From assembly GCA_033439255.1 (NCBI GenBank), contig CM065883.1, positions 1,302,001-1,366,000 on the forward strand: a DNA stretch of 64,000 nucleotides, in the 5' to 3' direction. Origin of the DNA: Hericium rajendrae (Eukaryota; Basidiomycota; Agaricomycetes; Russulales; Hericiaceae). A program made the position numbers and the translations under genes. The notes under the pieces were generated by a model that was not told the DNA's origin, made no database searches, and saw only the letters and a list, made by a program, of their open reading frames with translations. This document shows, piece by piece, positions 22,880-33,868 of this stretch. Every line of letters begins with the position of its first letter. The first letter of the stretch is position 1.

Positions 22880-25636
22880 CTATTCGTGTAATTTACCAGG
22901 CTGGATACCATATTGATTCAACACGCTCGCGGGCACCGGCGCGGGGCTCTTGAAGAGCGGGTCCGTTCCCGCGCCCGTCTTCGGAAACGCGATGACGTCC
23001 CGGATCGACGGCGTCTTGCAGAGGATGGACATGAGGCGGTCGAAGCCTGGAGACACACACGTGAGCGAGGAGCAACGATGCGTGTCGGCAGGGGACGCAC
23101 CAAGGGCGATACCGCCATGCGGCGGGGCCCCACATCTGAGCGCGTGCAGGAGGTGGTGGAAGGACGCCGTCTCGGTCGCGTCCAGCTGCGTAATGCATCA
23201 CGTCACCCGGCTGTCGGTCAGCGTGAGAGGGGGCACGCGCACCTGGAGGACCTGCGCGAAGATATGCTCCTGCATCGCCGCGTCGTGCACGCGCACGGAG
23301 CCGCCGCCGATCTCCATGCCGTTGAGAACGAGGTCGTAGTGCTGCCCGCGGACCTGTCATCGCCGCGCATCCCATAAACATAAGCACACCGAGACGCCAC
23401 CGCGTAACGCACCTCGCCCACGCGCCCCGCGTACAGCGCGTCGATGTCCTCCCACATCGGCGCGGTGAACGGGTGGTGCGAGCTCGTCCACCGCCCGCGC
23501 GCGAGGAACTCTTTGTCCGCGTCCGCGCGCGTGAACAGCGGGAACTCGGTCACCCACAGAAAATGCGGGTCCGCGATCGGCGTGTACGCGCCTGTCAGAG
23601 GCCGGCGTGAGATGGGCTGCCGCGGACAGATGATATGAGGATCTGCGTGCGCACCTTGGCTGTGTGCGAGCTCCGCGAGGCGCAGGCGCTGCCGTCCGAG
23701 CGCCGTCGAGCCGCCCTTACGAGAGGGTGAGTTTCACGGCACGCGGACATTAGATGCTGAGTACGTACCTCTGGAGGATCGCAGCGCTGGGAAAGATACA
23801 CGATGTCGCCGGGTGCGAGCGCGGGAGGGTTGGGGCTGGGGCCGCCGGACACGGCTTGTGCACAGGGTGACAGAGCCAGAATCTCGCTACGGGCGAGCCA
23901 CGACGTGACGTTCTCCGGCGTGATTGTGATGCATTCCTGCATGAGAATTGGGTCAGAAAAGCACGGGGTGCTCGTGCAGGGGCCGACGCACCACGCCGTC
24001 TTCCGCTGGGCACCGCCGAGCCGCTTCGATGAATTGGGCATCGTGGGACTGCCGTGCGGCGAGGCATTCGATGGTCTGCCCCGCACTCCGCAGTGCCGTA
24101 ACGGCATCCAAAGGCAGGTGTGTTTTCACATCTGCGATCTATCATGACATTGTGGCAATTAGGGGCGCGTGCATTCGGACGGCCTGCGACTCACTTCCAT
24201 GCCAAAGCGCGCGTCGGGCTTATCGGAGCCAAACTGGAAAGACGATCGTTGTTACGGCCGGGGCCACTGACAGCGGGACAAATGCGAGGCTCACACGCGA
24301 CATGGCCTCCGCATAGGTCATCACCGTGAACTTCTCAGGGAGCGCGACGCCCTCCACTTTCGCCCACACATTTCTGATCATCGCTTCGACCACGTCACGC
24401 ACTTCGTGGCCGCCGATGCGCCAGGCGTCAGAAGCGTCTGTAGACGCGGGCGGGCCCCAGGACACGAATGCCATTTCGAGGTCAATCTGGGTGAACTCCG
24501 GCTGCCTGTCCTTGCGGCCGTCCTCGTCCCGGAAGCAGCGGGCGAGCTGGTAGTACCGGTCCACGCCGCCTGAGCAGATGAGGAGCTGCTTCGGCTGCTG
24601 CGGGGACTGGGGCAGGGCGTAGAAGAGCGGCTCGGGCCGCGGGCCTGGGTCTCGGGACGTAGAGGAGGCGACACGGGTCGGGACGAGGAACTCCCTGGCG
24701 CCCTCGGGGGTGGACTTGAGGAGTATCGGCGTCTCCACCTCGATGAAGTCTGGCGTTGGGGATTATTTAGAGTTAGTACGTCAAGATAACACAGAACGAC
24801 TTCTACCTCGCTCGATTAGGACAGTGCGCACGACGTTTGCAACCTGGCTTCTTTTCCGCAGATTAGCCGAGAGCTCCGACCGACGGAGATCGAGGTAGCG
24901 GTACTGCGCCCGGAGCTCTTCATTGGCCTGCCAGCATGATTAGAACAGCGGAAGGCGAAGCTGAGCGCGAAGTGCGACGCACGAGATTCTGTGTGTCCGA
25001 AGGGAGAAAAGGCAGGGTGCGGTCTGCTGGGTTGAGAAGAGTGACCGATTTCACCTGTACCTCAATATCGCCCGCCGGGCCCTGTAGAAATAAATGCTCG
25101 GGATCAATGGTGCATGGAAGGATGGAGGAATTTCATACAGGTCTTCGTTGATTTTGTGGGCGCAAGGCGACCACGCCTTGAACGAGAACAGTGGATTCGA
25201 CAGGCACGTCGGCGAGGATAGAGAGAGCGGAATGTGGAGAGCCGATATTAGTGCGCCCTTGGACGACTAATTGAGTTGTCCCGTAGGCATCCTTGAGGGG
25301 GAAGAAGGATAGGGCCTTGGAAACCTTGCTTAGAGGGGATGGGAAGCGCGATGAGATGAGAAGCAGGAGGCTAGGATTAGGACGATCAAGAGTCACCGTT
25401 CAGGCAGGATCCAGCCGGCGAGGACGACATGGGTTCCGACGTGGTTGGACGTGAGAGCACCGCAGGTGTGTGTTCTACTCGGGAACGGAGCTGCAGACCC
25501 ATGCAAAACACCGAGTGAAAAGTGTCAGAGAAAATGGCAGGAGCGAGTGGGTGCACTGACCACAATGAGCGTGGCCACGTAACGGTGCTTGAGAAAGAGC
25601 ACGTCTAGGAATTATGACCCTGCAGAGCCGCGGCAT
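22880..25636 (-). CDS. Mitochondrial aspartyl-tRNA synthetase (bacterial type)
   Basis: Class II synthetase that charges tRNA-Asp. The start is ATG at 25636: [20 protein letters not shown] is an Arg-rich presequence, spliced to [11 protein letters not shown] and [16 protein letters not shown], the anticodon-binding OB fold. Then [40 protein letters not shown] (motif 1 region), [20 protein letters not shown] and [10 protein letters not shown] (motif 2), [37 protein letters not shown], the [14 protein letters not shown] block and [14 protein letters not shown] (motif 3), ending [18 protein letters not shown]. The bacterial-type insertion domain lies between motifs 2 and 3. Stop is at 22880 after GIQPGKLHE. 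This is the nuclear-encoded mitochondrial enzyme (MSD1/DARS2 type). Confidence 0.9.
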
Positions 25637-25756
25637 GCGTGAACGGACGGATGGAGGGCGAAAGAGGAGCATTTGTTGATGGAGCAGAGGCCAGGAACGG
25701 GACAGCATGGACGGACTTGAAGATCGGATTCGGGACCTCTCACGTCCCACTCCCGC

Positions 25757-25763
25757 TATATAA
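25757..25763 (+). promoter_or_regulatory. Candidate TATA box of the F-box-like gene
   Basis: TATATAA stands 41 nt upstream of ATG 25804, in a GC-rich context with pyrimidine-rich sequence following. Position and match fit a core promoter with a short leader. Confidence 0.55.
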
Positions 25764-25803
25764 CAAGCGCTCTCCGTCTTTCATTCCACCAACGACCTTC
25801 ATC

Positions 25804-26866
25804 ATGCCTTTCGCTGTCCTCCCCATAGAACTGGTGGATGCCATCTGCCACAACGTCGACCAGCCAGGCCTCGTCGCCCTCTCCCGCACAAGCTCTTCCA
25901 TCCACCCCGTAGCACAACGCCTTCTCTACCGCCATGTCTCCATTTCACGCCCTGCCCGCAACCTCGACGTCGTCATTACCCTCGCCAGGAAGCCTCATGT
26001 CGCACGCTTTGTGCGCACCTTCACCCTAGCCCTTGACGACTCCCACTCTGTCTTCCCTGCCTTCTACGCCGCCCTCTCCGATGCCCTGGCGAGCATGACT
26101 GAGCTCACAGCGCTCGATCTGCTCATTGCCCCGAGCGCCAGCTCCGTGCTTGCTCATGCTATGCACCGCGTGGCCTACCCCCGTCTCCGTCGCTTCACAT
26201 CCGCCTTTTCCTTCGACGCCGCCGTCGCCGACTTCCTCACCCGCACGCCTGCCCTCGAAGAGCTCGAGCTCGACTCCGCCCCCACCCCGAGCACAGACCC
26301 GCTTCCTCTCATCCCGCCCACCGCCATCCCGCGCCTCGTGCACTTCGTCGGCTCGTGCCAGGCGGCCAAGGTCGTCGTGCCCGGCCGTCCACTCGAGAGC
26401 ATCCACATCCACGACGGCGACCTCACCGAGGACGAGATCGCCTGCCTCGCCCAGTCCACGGGGCACGTCGCCGTCCTCGGCGCCATCACCTCCGCCCTCC
26501 TCGTGCCGCTGCTCCAGAACATCGCCCATCATCTGCCCTGCCTCGCCTACCTCCGCGTCATGGCGCCCTTCCATGCGGACGCGAAGCTCGTCCCCGATGC
26601 CGTACGTGACCTCCCACTCTCCGGCGCTCTATGCTGACGTTCCCCAGTCCTTCTACGAACAGGTCGCCAGCTCGCTGCGCATGATGCCCGAGCTCACCGA
26701 CTTCGAGTTCTCCGGCATGCGCTGGGGCTCGTGGCAGTCCAACAACGACAAAGAAAACAAGCCCATCTGGCAGGCCGCCCCGCTCGATGCCATGACCACC
26801 GCCATGGCCGCCGAGCAGCGCGACGACCTCTTCGATTTCTCTTCGGATTTCGCCTTCGTGTATTGA
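25804..26866 (+). CDS. F-box-like basidiomycete protein
   Basis: Two exons, 25804-26601 and 26648-26866, joined by a 46-nt intron, give 338 aa. Residues 1-45 (MPFAVLPIELVDAICHNVDQ then LVALSRTSSSIHPVAQRLLY) form an F-box-type motif with the LPxELxxxI start and a hydrophobic C-terminal helix. Residues 60-300 hold leucine-spaced beta/alpha repeats resembling the degenerate LRRs that follow F-boxes in mushrooms (ALEELELDSAP, LVHFVGSCQ, ESIHIHDGDLTEDEI). A role as an SCF ubiquitin-ligase substrate adaptor follows from the family; the substrate is unknown. Frame intact. Confidence 0.75.
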
Positions 26867-27036
26867 TTCCCGCATACCATGCATTGCTGACTCCCTGCTA
26901 TCTTATGCGTATTGACTGTAGTACTTCGTTCCCCGGCTAGACCCTATTACCCTAATACCCATCGCACGGCTCGCCGCTCAGACTCAGACCCACTATATCC
27001 TAAAAATGTATGCACTCGTACCGATACCTTCTAATT

Positions 27037-28044
27037 CTAGTCTACGTGCTCGTCCACGCTCTGCACCTCCAAAAGCCGCACCGCATCCTGCACAAACGCG
27101 CCCGCATCAAACATCCGCACCTCCCCCGCCTCGGCATCGCGCACGACCGCCGCGTCGCCGCCCACGAACCGCGCCACGACGCCCTGATACGCGCCTCCGC
27201 CCGCATCGACGCCGAACAGCGCGAACTCCCAACCCGCGGGCGGCGCGCCGTCGACGCGCACGGCGCGGGCGGGCACGTCGACCGCGACGCGGCGGAAGTC
27301 GAAGCCGAGCCCGCGCCCGAGCGCCTTGGTGTAGGCCTCCTTCGCGGTCCACATCGTGTAGAAGCGGCGCAGCGCCTCGTCGGGGGGGACGTCGGCGCGA
27401 GCAGCTGCGTCTTCTCGTCGTCCGTGAGCTGCAGTCCGGTGTGTGTCAGAGATCAGAGGTGAGAGTATAAGAGAAGGGGAGGGCGCACGGTATCGCCGAC
27501 GGTATGGACGAACGTGCGGAAGGGTTCGCGCGCGGGCAGCTGGAGCTTCATCACGTCGACGCCGACGCGGTACGCGGGCGCATCGGGCGCGTCGCCCAGG
27601 GGTATGCGAAGCGCGACGACATCATTGTCGTGCGAGACGTTGAACGCGAGCGGAGGATCCGTTGGGTCGTCTGCCGCCCAGTTAGCGCTGAGGATGCCGG
27701 GCAGAGGGGAGGGAGGACGTGCGAAATAGGGCTTCCCGGCGGGCGTGGCGCCGAAGGCGATGCTTGCGGGATGGGCACCGCGCTCGGCGGCGAGGACGCG
27801 GGAGCAGGCGGCCGATGAGGCATCCTGCGGGCGGTTGAGGAGGTGGGGCGAGGGCGAGGGGGAGGACGTACTGCAGGCGTCGGCGCGGTGGTAGAAGCGC
27901 CGGATTTTCGCGCGGGAGGCGTCGTCGACGAGGCGCAGAGGCGCGCTCGAAGAGCTTCGGGTCTGGATTAGTGAGTCGCGGTTCAGCGGGCGGGCTCACC
28001 TCGTCTGAGAGCGCGGTGGGATCTGTGACCGCCCACACCTGCAT
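27037..28044 (-). CDS. 4'-phosphopantetheinyl transferase (Sfp/Lys5 type), frame disrupted
   Basis: Transfers the phosphopantetheine arm of CoA to carrier proteins (fatty-acid synthase, alpha-aminoadipate reductase, NRPS/PKS). Blocks in order from ATG 28044: MQVWAVTDPTALSDE, LVDDASRAKIRRFYHRADA, CLIGRLLPR, AFGATPAGKPYF, LAFNVSHDNDVVALRI, RVGVDVMKLQLPAR, EALRRFYTMWTAKEAYTKAL and GRGLGFDFRRV. These include the two signature motifs GVDV and WxxKEAxxKxxGxGL. Three breaks interrupt the frame: an extra base near 27955, a missing CG near 27820 and another near 27390. Outside these the introns (gtgagcc..., gtacgtc..., gtgcgcc...) are regular. Either a dead copy or indel errors. Confidence 0.8.
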
Positions 28045-28208
28045 GGCGGGCTGCAAGAGCATGCGGCGGATGCCGATCGCTGATCAGCGTCGCGTCCAAA
28101 GCGCTATCTTATCAGCGCGTCTGGTTCGCCAAAGACACCCTTGCCTCTATCATACAAGTACCGCACACCGAGTTCAGTTCCCTCGGGTCCCTCAGCTGTC
28201 CACGAACG

Positions 28209-29628
28209 ATGGCGCCCCGTGAGCTCATCACCCTGGGCATGTTCATCGTCGACCACTTCTCCTATGCGGACGAGGAGGGTCGTCCAACCGGCCGCACGCT
28301 CCCGCCCCAGGCAGGTGCCCTCTCCTCCTGCGCGCATCTCGAACTCACACACGCCCCTTCTTACAGATCGGCGGCGGCGGCACGTATACGCTACCATCGG
28401 TGCGCGGATATGGTGCGTCCCATGGCGTTGAGTTGGGGTGCACTGAGCTGTATGGACATGGTGACAGGCTGCCGTCGTCGTCGGTGGGGATGATCGTCGA
28501 CAGAGGGCGCGATTGGCCCGCCGACATCGAGACCCAGCTGCGGGCGTACGGCGACGAGATATGGTTGTTCCGTAATCACGACGGCGAGACGACGCGCGCG
28601 CTGAACTCGTACAGAGGCGAGCAGAGAGGGTGCGTTCTTTCGTCCTCCCCACAAGGGCTATGAATTTATCTCGACCTGGTAAAGCTTTGAATATCTGACG
28701 CCCCGCATCCGACTCACACCGAAAGACCTTGCGGACACGCCGTTCGAGCGGCCGCGGAGCCTGCACTTCATCTGCTCGCCGTCGCGCGCGGCGTGATCAT
28801 GTCCGAGGTCGCAGACGTCGAGGGCTGGAACCCAACTGCAATCTACGAACCGATTCCCGTCAGTGCCCCCACCTCCGTCCCGTGCACTGTGCATCTGACT
28901 CTCCATCATGAAGGATAGATGTGTCCCTGAAGAACTCCCGGCGCTCATCAAAGTCATGCCATCCCTCTCGATTCTCAGGTCTGCTTCGTACCGCTTACAA
29001 TGGGTCCCGCTGACAACGACACCCGGCGCAGCCCAAACGCAGAAGAGGCGCTCTCTCGCTCCTTTCCATGCCTCTCCCGACCACAAAAGCGAAGATCGAA
29101 GACGCCTGCGCGCGCTTCCTTGCGCTCGGCGTCGGGCGGGACGGCGGCGGGTGGGTGATCATCCGCAGCGGCGCTCTGGGCGCATACGCCGCATCGCACG
29201 CACCCAGGTAAGTGGGTTGACGCGTTCTGGGGCGCCGCAGATGCTGCGAAGGTGGTGGACGTCACGGGTGCGTCCGTGCTCTGTCGCGCGCACGGCGGTG
29301 CTGAGTATCTGGTCTGATCCAGGGGGTGGGAATGCGTTTCTGGGCGGGCTGGCTGCGGGGCTGGCGTTGACGAACGGAGATGTGTTCGAATGTGCGTCGT
29401 CCGCTTATTGTTGCAGGTCCACATCGCTCACATGTCGTGCGTGCCCTTACAGCGGTCTTCTACGCCTCGGTGTCCGCTTCTTTCATCATCGAGCAGCAGG
29501 GTCTGCCCGCGCTCTCGCGGGAGACCCGCGGCGACGGAAAGATTACAGAGCGATGGAACGGTGACGCGCCCAGCGAGCGCGTGCGTCGGCTGAAGGAGCG
29601 CCATGCGAAAGGATACATAGCAGAATAA
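28209..29628 (+). CDS. PfkB-family sugar kinase, Mak32-like, frame disrupted
   Basis: Starts MAPRELITLGMFIVDHFSYA, then (across an intron with a GC donor, CAG|GCAGGT) QIGGGGTY and ATIGARIW, LPSSSVGMIVDRGRDWP, a GETTRALNSYRG segment, YLTPRIRLTPKDL, LHFICSPSRA, VADVEGWNPTAIYEPIP, DRCVPEELPAL, SPNAEEALS, GGGWVIIRSGALGAYAA, KVVDVTG joined to GGNAFLGGLAAGLALTNGD and IIEQQGLPAL. The DVTGxGNxFLGG element is the pfkB catalytic anion-hole region. At least four small indels break it (near 28385, 28790, 29055 and 29210). Yeast Mak32 is needed for L-A virus toxin-related maintenance; the substrate is unknown. Its start lies 165 nt from the divergent PPTase start. Confidence 0.78.
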
Positions 29629-29699
29629 AGAGAAGATTACAGAGCGGTCCGGAGCGTGCGTATTGATACAATGCCTGATGAAACAATGTCTAGGTGGGT

Positions 29700-30349
29700 C
29701 ACTGCTGCGACTGAAACCGCGCGCGGCTCGCGGCGAACAGCTCCTCCTGCTTCGCGAGGAGCTCTTCCTCGGTGAGGCCGGACTGCTCGAACTTCGAGAC
29801 TTTCTTTTCTCGGTCCTGGGAGGAGTCAGTGGAGTGAGAGGGTGGAGATGGAGTGGAGGCGTACCTTCTGTTGTTGTTTGTGGTCCTTCAGGACATCCTC
29901 GACCTCTTCGGTGAAGGACTCGAAACCGAGGCGCTGACAAACATGTAAGCTGGGGCAGCTGTCGGGGAAGATGCGAGTCGTACCTTCAGAGCCCCGATTA
30001 TATGTTCGGGCGCAATCGTCTTCTTCGTCTCCTGCTCGCAGATCTCGTTTGCTTCAGATGAGATCAAGTGGATGAATTCTAAGCACATGAATTAGTGCCT
30101 TTGCCCCGCACTCTGTATGTGAACAGAAAGTCTTCACCTACACAACACTCGATGATCAAATCACGCGTCTCTTTGGCGCACGTCACGTCGCCGGGCAGCA
30201 GTTCTACAATACCAGTAAGCGAATGTGAGACCGGTGCAAGTGCGTGAGAGCATGCAGTGCGCACCAGTGATCATTTTGGCGACAGTCGCTTTGGGGAGGG
30301 ACAGGTCCTCGTCGCCTGGTGGACCGGCGTGGCCTTCGCGGTCGGACAT
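29700..30349 (-). CDS. Negative cofactor 2 beta (Dr1/NC2-beta)
   Basis: Histone-fold TBP repressor. ATG at 30349 gives MSDREGHAGPPGDEDLSLPK, then AKMITELLPGDVTCAKETR across a 60-nt intron, DLIIECCVEFIHLISSEANE, ICEQETKKTIAPEHIIGALK and RLGFESFTEEVEDVLKDHK, finishing in a Gln/Lys/Glu-rich tail with FQSQQ before TGA. The H2B-like fold with the LPKATVxKMI start and the TIAPEHxxxAL helix is diagnostic of Dr1. It heterodimerises with NC2-alpha on TBP. All exon phases agree. Confidence 0.92.
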
Positions 30350-30483
30350 GGTAAGTAGCGCCGAGGCAATGGGAGGGAACTGTGGGGGCGAGCGTCTGAG
30401 CACGACGCGCGCGGCGATCAACTTTATATCCTTCCCTGAGCGGCAACTGTTTGGAAGTCCGCACGTGCTCCTTCCTCTCAACC

Positions 30484-30961
30484 ATGTCTGCCGTACGTCC
30501 TCTTCGCTCGTTCTGTCTGGCTTGCGCATGGAGATGGCTGATGGGGCGTGTGTGTTCTGATGTAGGTCAACCCCGTGAACCCGAAGCCGTTCATGCAGGA
30601 ACTCACGGGCAAGCCCGTTTTTGTGAGGCTCAAATGGGGACTGGAGTACAAGGGCTTCCTCGTCAGTACCGACGGCTACATGAACCTCCAGGTGCGTGCA
30701 TCGATTCCGTTTTTGGATGCTTGTACTCATCATGCTGTAGCTGGCAAACACGGAGGAGTTCCAGAACGGCGAGTCGACGGGCACGCTAGGAGAGGTTTTC
30801 ATTCGGTGCGTGCGAGATGCGTTTGTCCTGCGATCTCGACGCTGATCTGAACGTCTTCGCAGATGTAACAACGTGCTGTATATTATAAGTCTTTCCTCCT
30901 GATCTTATTCGTCTCCATACTGATAATTTCTCGTCAACACAGAGAGGCACCAGCAGAGTAG
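30484..30961 (+). CDS. Small nuclear ribonucleoprotein F (SmF)
   Basis: Core Sm-ring protein of spliceosomal snRNPs. Exon 1 is just MSA (30484-30492); the next exons give [40 protein letters not shown] (Sm1 motif) and [27 protein letters not shown] (Sm2 motif), ending REAPAE. About 80 aa, normal for SmF. The last intron is odd: to keep YIR of the Sm2 motif it must be 30885-30940, starting ATAAGT and ending AC. A GT-AG alternative (30878-30942) also stays in frame but deletes YIR. Head to head with NC2-beta, 134 nt between start codons. Confidence 0.9.
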
Positions 30962-31407
30962 GCGCGATGTTGTATGGTCCGTCAAAAACATCGGTCAGCG
31001 GCCCCGAGCCTCATATGTAGACCGTTACCATGCGTTAACGCAAATAACTATGTCGCCATGATCTTCAAGTTGTTGGTAAACAACGTTGGTACAGTAATAG
31101 ATGTAATGATATTTGTTATCCGATTTGCCGTCGGTGATTTTCACCGCCTCGTGCCCATCTCCTGCCTGAATTACATCTCAGTCAAAGACCACCTGTTTCA
31201 ACGGACAGATACGACGAGTGTGTTTTTGCTAGAGGGTCTACATAAAATCATTTGGCATCTCATGCAAGGCGTCCGTCTAAATATTGCTCTATGACTAAGC
31301 ACCAACAGCCACTTTGAGTCTCTTCGACTCGTCCCACAACTCAGAACTTTTCACAAAACCACCCAAACCCTTTCCTCCTTTCCCCCCACACTCACTACAC
31401 TTTCGTA
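30962..31407. other. Intergenic, no supported gene
   Basis: 446 nt of AT-richer sequence between SmF and the DUF2423 gene; nothing recognisable. The pyrimidine-rich stretch just before 31408 fits a leader. Confidence 0.5.
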
Positions 31408-32053
31408 ATGGCCAAATCAACAGATCAAAAGTCAAGCGGTCCTACCGCAGTAAAAAGCGCGAAACTGGCGTCTACGCCGCGCATGAAGCCGCCCGTCTGC
31501 AGCGGCTGAACGCTAAGCTGACGGCCCTCACGACGGCAGACATCGAGGGCGAGACGGATGTAGAGGACGAGGACGCGATGCCAGGTTGGTGCTCCTTCGC
31601 GTCTTTTGGATTGCTCGATCCAGGCGATGTCTCGCTTGAGGTCATGGAGACGCTCGGCTTCGATTTTGGCAGCACGCCCTCAGCGAGGAGTGTGGAGAGA
31701 CATAGACATGGAATGCAGGCGAACAGTGCTCATTGATTCTGTTGTGTCTGCAGTAGAAGGAGTTCCGATAGAGGAGACGGACGCCGCAGCAGGTGAAGAA
31801 TTTTGCAGCCCTTCGTTCTGTACAGCATTCTCACGTCTCCATTCCAGGTGCTATGGAAGTCGACGAGGGCGCTCAACCATCATCGTCAACACAAACAGAA
31901 AAACGTGTGTCGACGCATGGCCCACGCCACGCCCGCCGAGAGTCATGGAGGGCATCGAAGGGTTTGGCACCGAGGCCGAAGGCGCGGGGGATGAACCGGC
32001 AGGGAATGGTTGCAGCAAAACGGAAGTCGGGTCGTTCGCACAGGAGACGTTGA
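31408..32053 (+). CDS. Nucleolar DUF2423/LLPH-like protein, one frameshift near the start
   Basis: Small basic ribosome-biogenesis family. ATG 31408 opens MAKST, then one base is missing near 31422 and the frame continues RSKVKRSYRSKKRETGVYAA, HEAARLQRLNAKL, TTADIEGETDVEDEDAMP. Introns at 31585-31753 and 31793-31847 lead to VEGVPIEETDAAAG and AMEVDEGAQPSSS, then STHGPRHARRESWRASKG and the signature ending ARGMNRQGMVAAKRKSGRSH before TGA 32053. MAKSxRSKVKR at the front and GMNRQGMVAAxRKSGRS at the back define DUF2423. Human LLPH binds pre-60S particles; a nucleolar location is inferred. Confidence 0.82.
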
Positions 32054-32334
32054 GGACGCTAAGGTTGTTGGATTTGTGTTTGTAGATTTCTGCGGAGAAC
32101 ATTTACCTTGCACGGTCGCCCATTGCAGTGTTTATTGTATTTACACTTCACTTCGATCTCATGGTGATATTGATTCAACTGGTATCGCATTCTGTGGGTT
32201 TATCATACTGCGAAAAAATGAGCCACTGTGCTATGTTTTGTGTTCAATATCTAGTGCTAAAGTGCACGTTCGTCAGAAATCAGTTTTGATTTTGAGAGTG
32301 CTGAAATTATATCTGGCGACGCACAGACCCATCA

Positions 32335-33519
32335 GTTTAAAGGTATCTAGAGAGAACTGAAGGATGAAGCCGAGATCCTTCATGACGATCTGTTCCGAAC
32401 GCAGGCTTACTTGTCCCAGTATATCGCGACGAGGCCTTTGAACAGTACGAATGCATTGCACAATCGTGTTATCGCCCACGACCAGTGACGTGCGAATGGG
32501 GAGGTCAGATTCGATCGCCGGCAGCTGTGCTATCCCAACGAACCGCGGCTATGAGGGGAACATGAGTACGGTGTTATATATAAGCAATGACGACAACGGA
32601 CTTTAATAGAATCCGCACGAAGAAAAGGCAGGTTCGTGGAGGTGACAGCATACGTCGTATCTACTGATTTCCGGGAAGCATGTACCAGGAACATAGGATA
32701 CCAGAGTCTATCAGTGGCCCAGTGGTGCAACGACAAATATGACATCAAAACGGCCGTTTGCTGGGAATGATGGGGTTCTGTGAGATGCCCATCAGAATCC
32801 AGGGAATGGGAGGAATGACACATGGTCGAGGCATAAGAGAAATCGTAACTGCGAGGATCGTCAAATTTCCTCCGGTTTGAAATAGGTGAGCATTGCTAGC
32901 GAGTGATAGCTGCCTGCCACACGTACTACGTTGAAGGTGTACAGAGCCTTCGCCGTCGTGATGATCAATCATGCACCAGCAGACTCAAAATATCAAAGAT
33001 CACTTCACAATTGACTTAGATATGGACTCAATGGAGTTGCATGACATCGCATCGCATGTATGCGCTCACCAGATTCTTCAGGGAGACATGGAGATGATTC
33101 TACATATCAACACGCAGGTTAAGTTTCATTCATGTCAAGGCAATGATTTTGCTGACGTTCCCATGAATGAAGGAAGCAAACAAAGTCGACACAGGACAAA
33201 GAAGACTGAGAGCGCGAGAGTTGGCTACATCGACCAAGTGAGTATCTCTATATGCACTCTGGGCAGTCCGGTCAAAAGAACGGATGTCATCGAGGAAGGA
33301 CTCACTAGATGCCATCGGAATCTACGACGACCCGTAGTGACTGACCATCCAACCCATCCAGAATGGCAGGTCTCAATAAGCTCCCATGAACATAAAACAA
33401 GAACGCGCAGGCAAGCCTCGAGGAAATCATTGCTTTTAATGACGAACTAGAATGTTCAAGCAGATATGATTATGGAGGTGCGTGAGTCCTTGTTATCTAG
33501 CTCAGTAGCCCGACCTCAT
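32335..33519 (-). pseudogene. Decayed tandem copy of the adjacent 7TM gene
   Basis: Homologous blocks of the neighbouring 7TM gene occur in the same order. The start equivalent at 33519 is followed within five codons by a stop. Near 32940-32830 NAHLFQTGGNLTILAVTISL parallels NAHLFQVVGNFAIVSASTSL of the intact gene. At 32735-32640 MFLVHASRKS parallels MFLVRATWEA. At 32510-32340 AIESDLPIRTS, then RSEQIVMKDLGFILQFSLD parallels NTEQIVMQDFKFVLDLSL. The exon for the fifth and sixth membrane helices is missing and several frames are broken. Confidence 0.75.
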
Positions 33520-33868
33520 ATCGGAAAGAGTTGATGTCAAACGAAGGGATGATCGTTGAGGAGAAACACAAGTCCGTAATAGCTCACAGTCGCGAATGTG
33601 GGCGATCACAACTGTATGAAGACATCACTGGCAGAGAACTTGCAGAGAACTAACTATCACATTGCGAAGTTAGTGCTGCGCGTGTGCGAGCAGAGGGTTT
33701 CAGAGTAGAAGTGTAGAAAATGAATGGCATGAGAGCGATATCTGGAAGAAAGTTAGATCACGACTACAGCGTAAAGCCAGACATACCTCATAGGGTTTTC
33801 GCGATACTGATTCACCTACTTGCATGTCAATTATGCGGGTGCAAGATAATAAAACCCGAGTGACTATT

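Noticed and set aside
26026-26574. Antisense ORF of 182 codons
   Set aside because: Antisense to the F-box-like gene, Gly/Glu-rich translation without family features.
31793-31994. An independent small gene starting at 31793
   Set aside because: This sequence is better explained as an intron plus the last exon of the DUF2423 protein, whose signature end lies in it.
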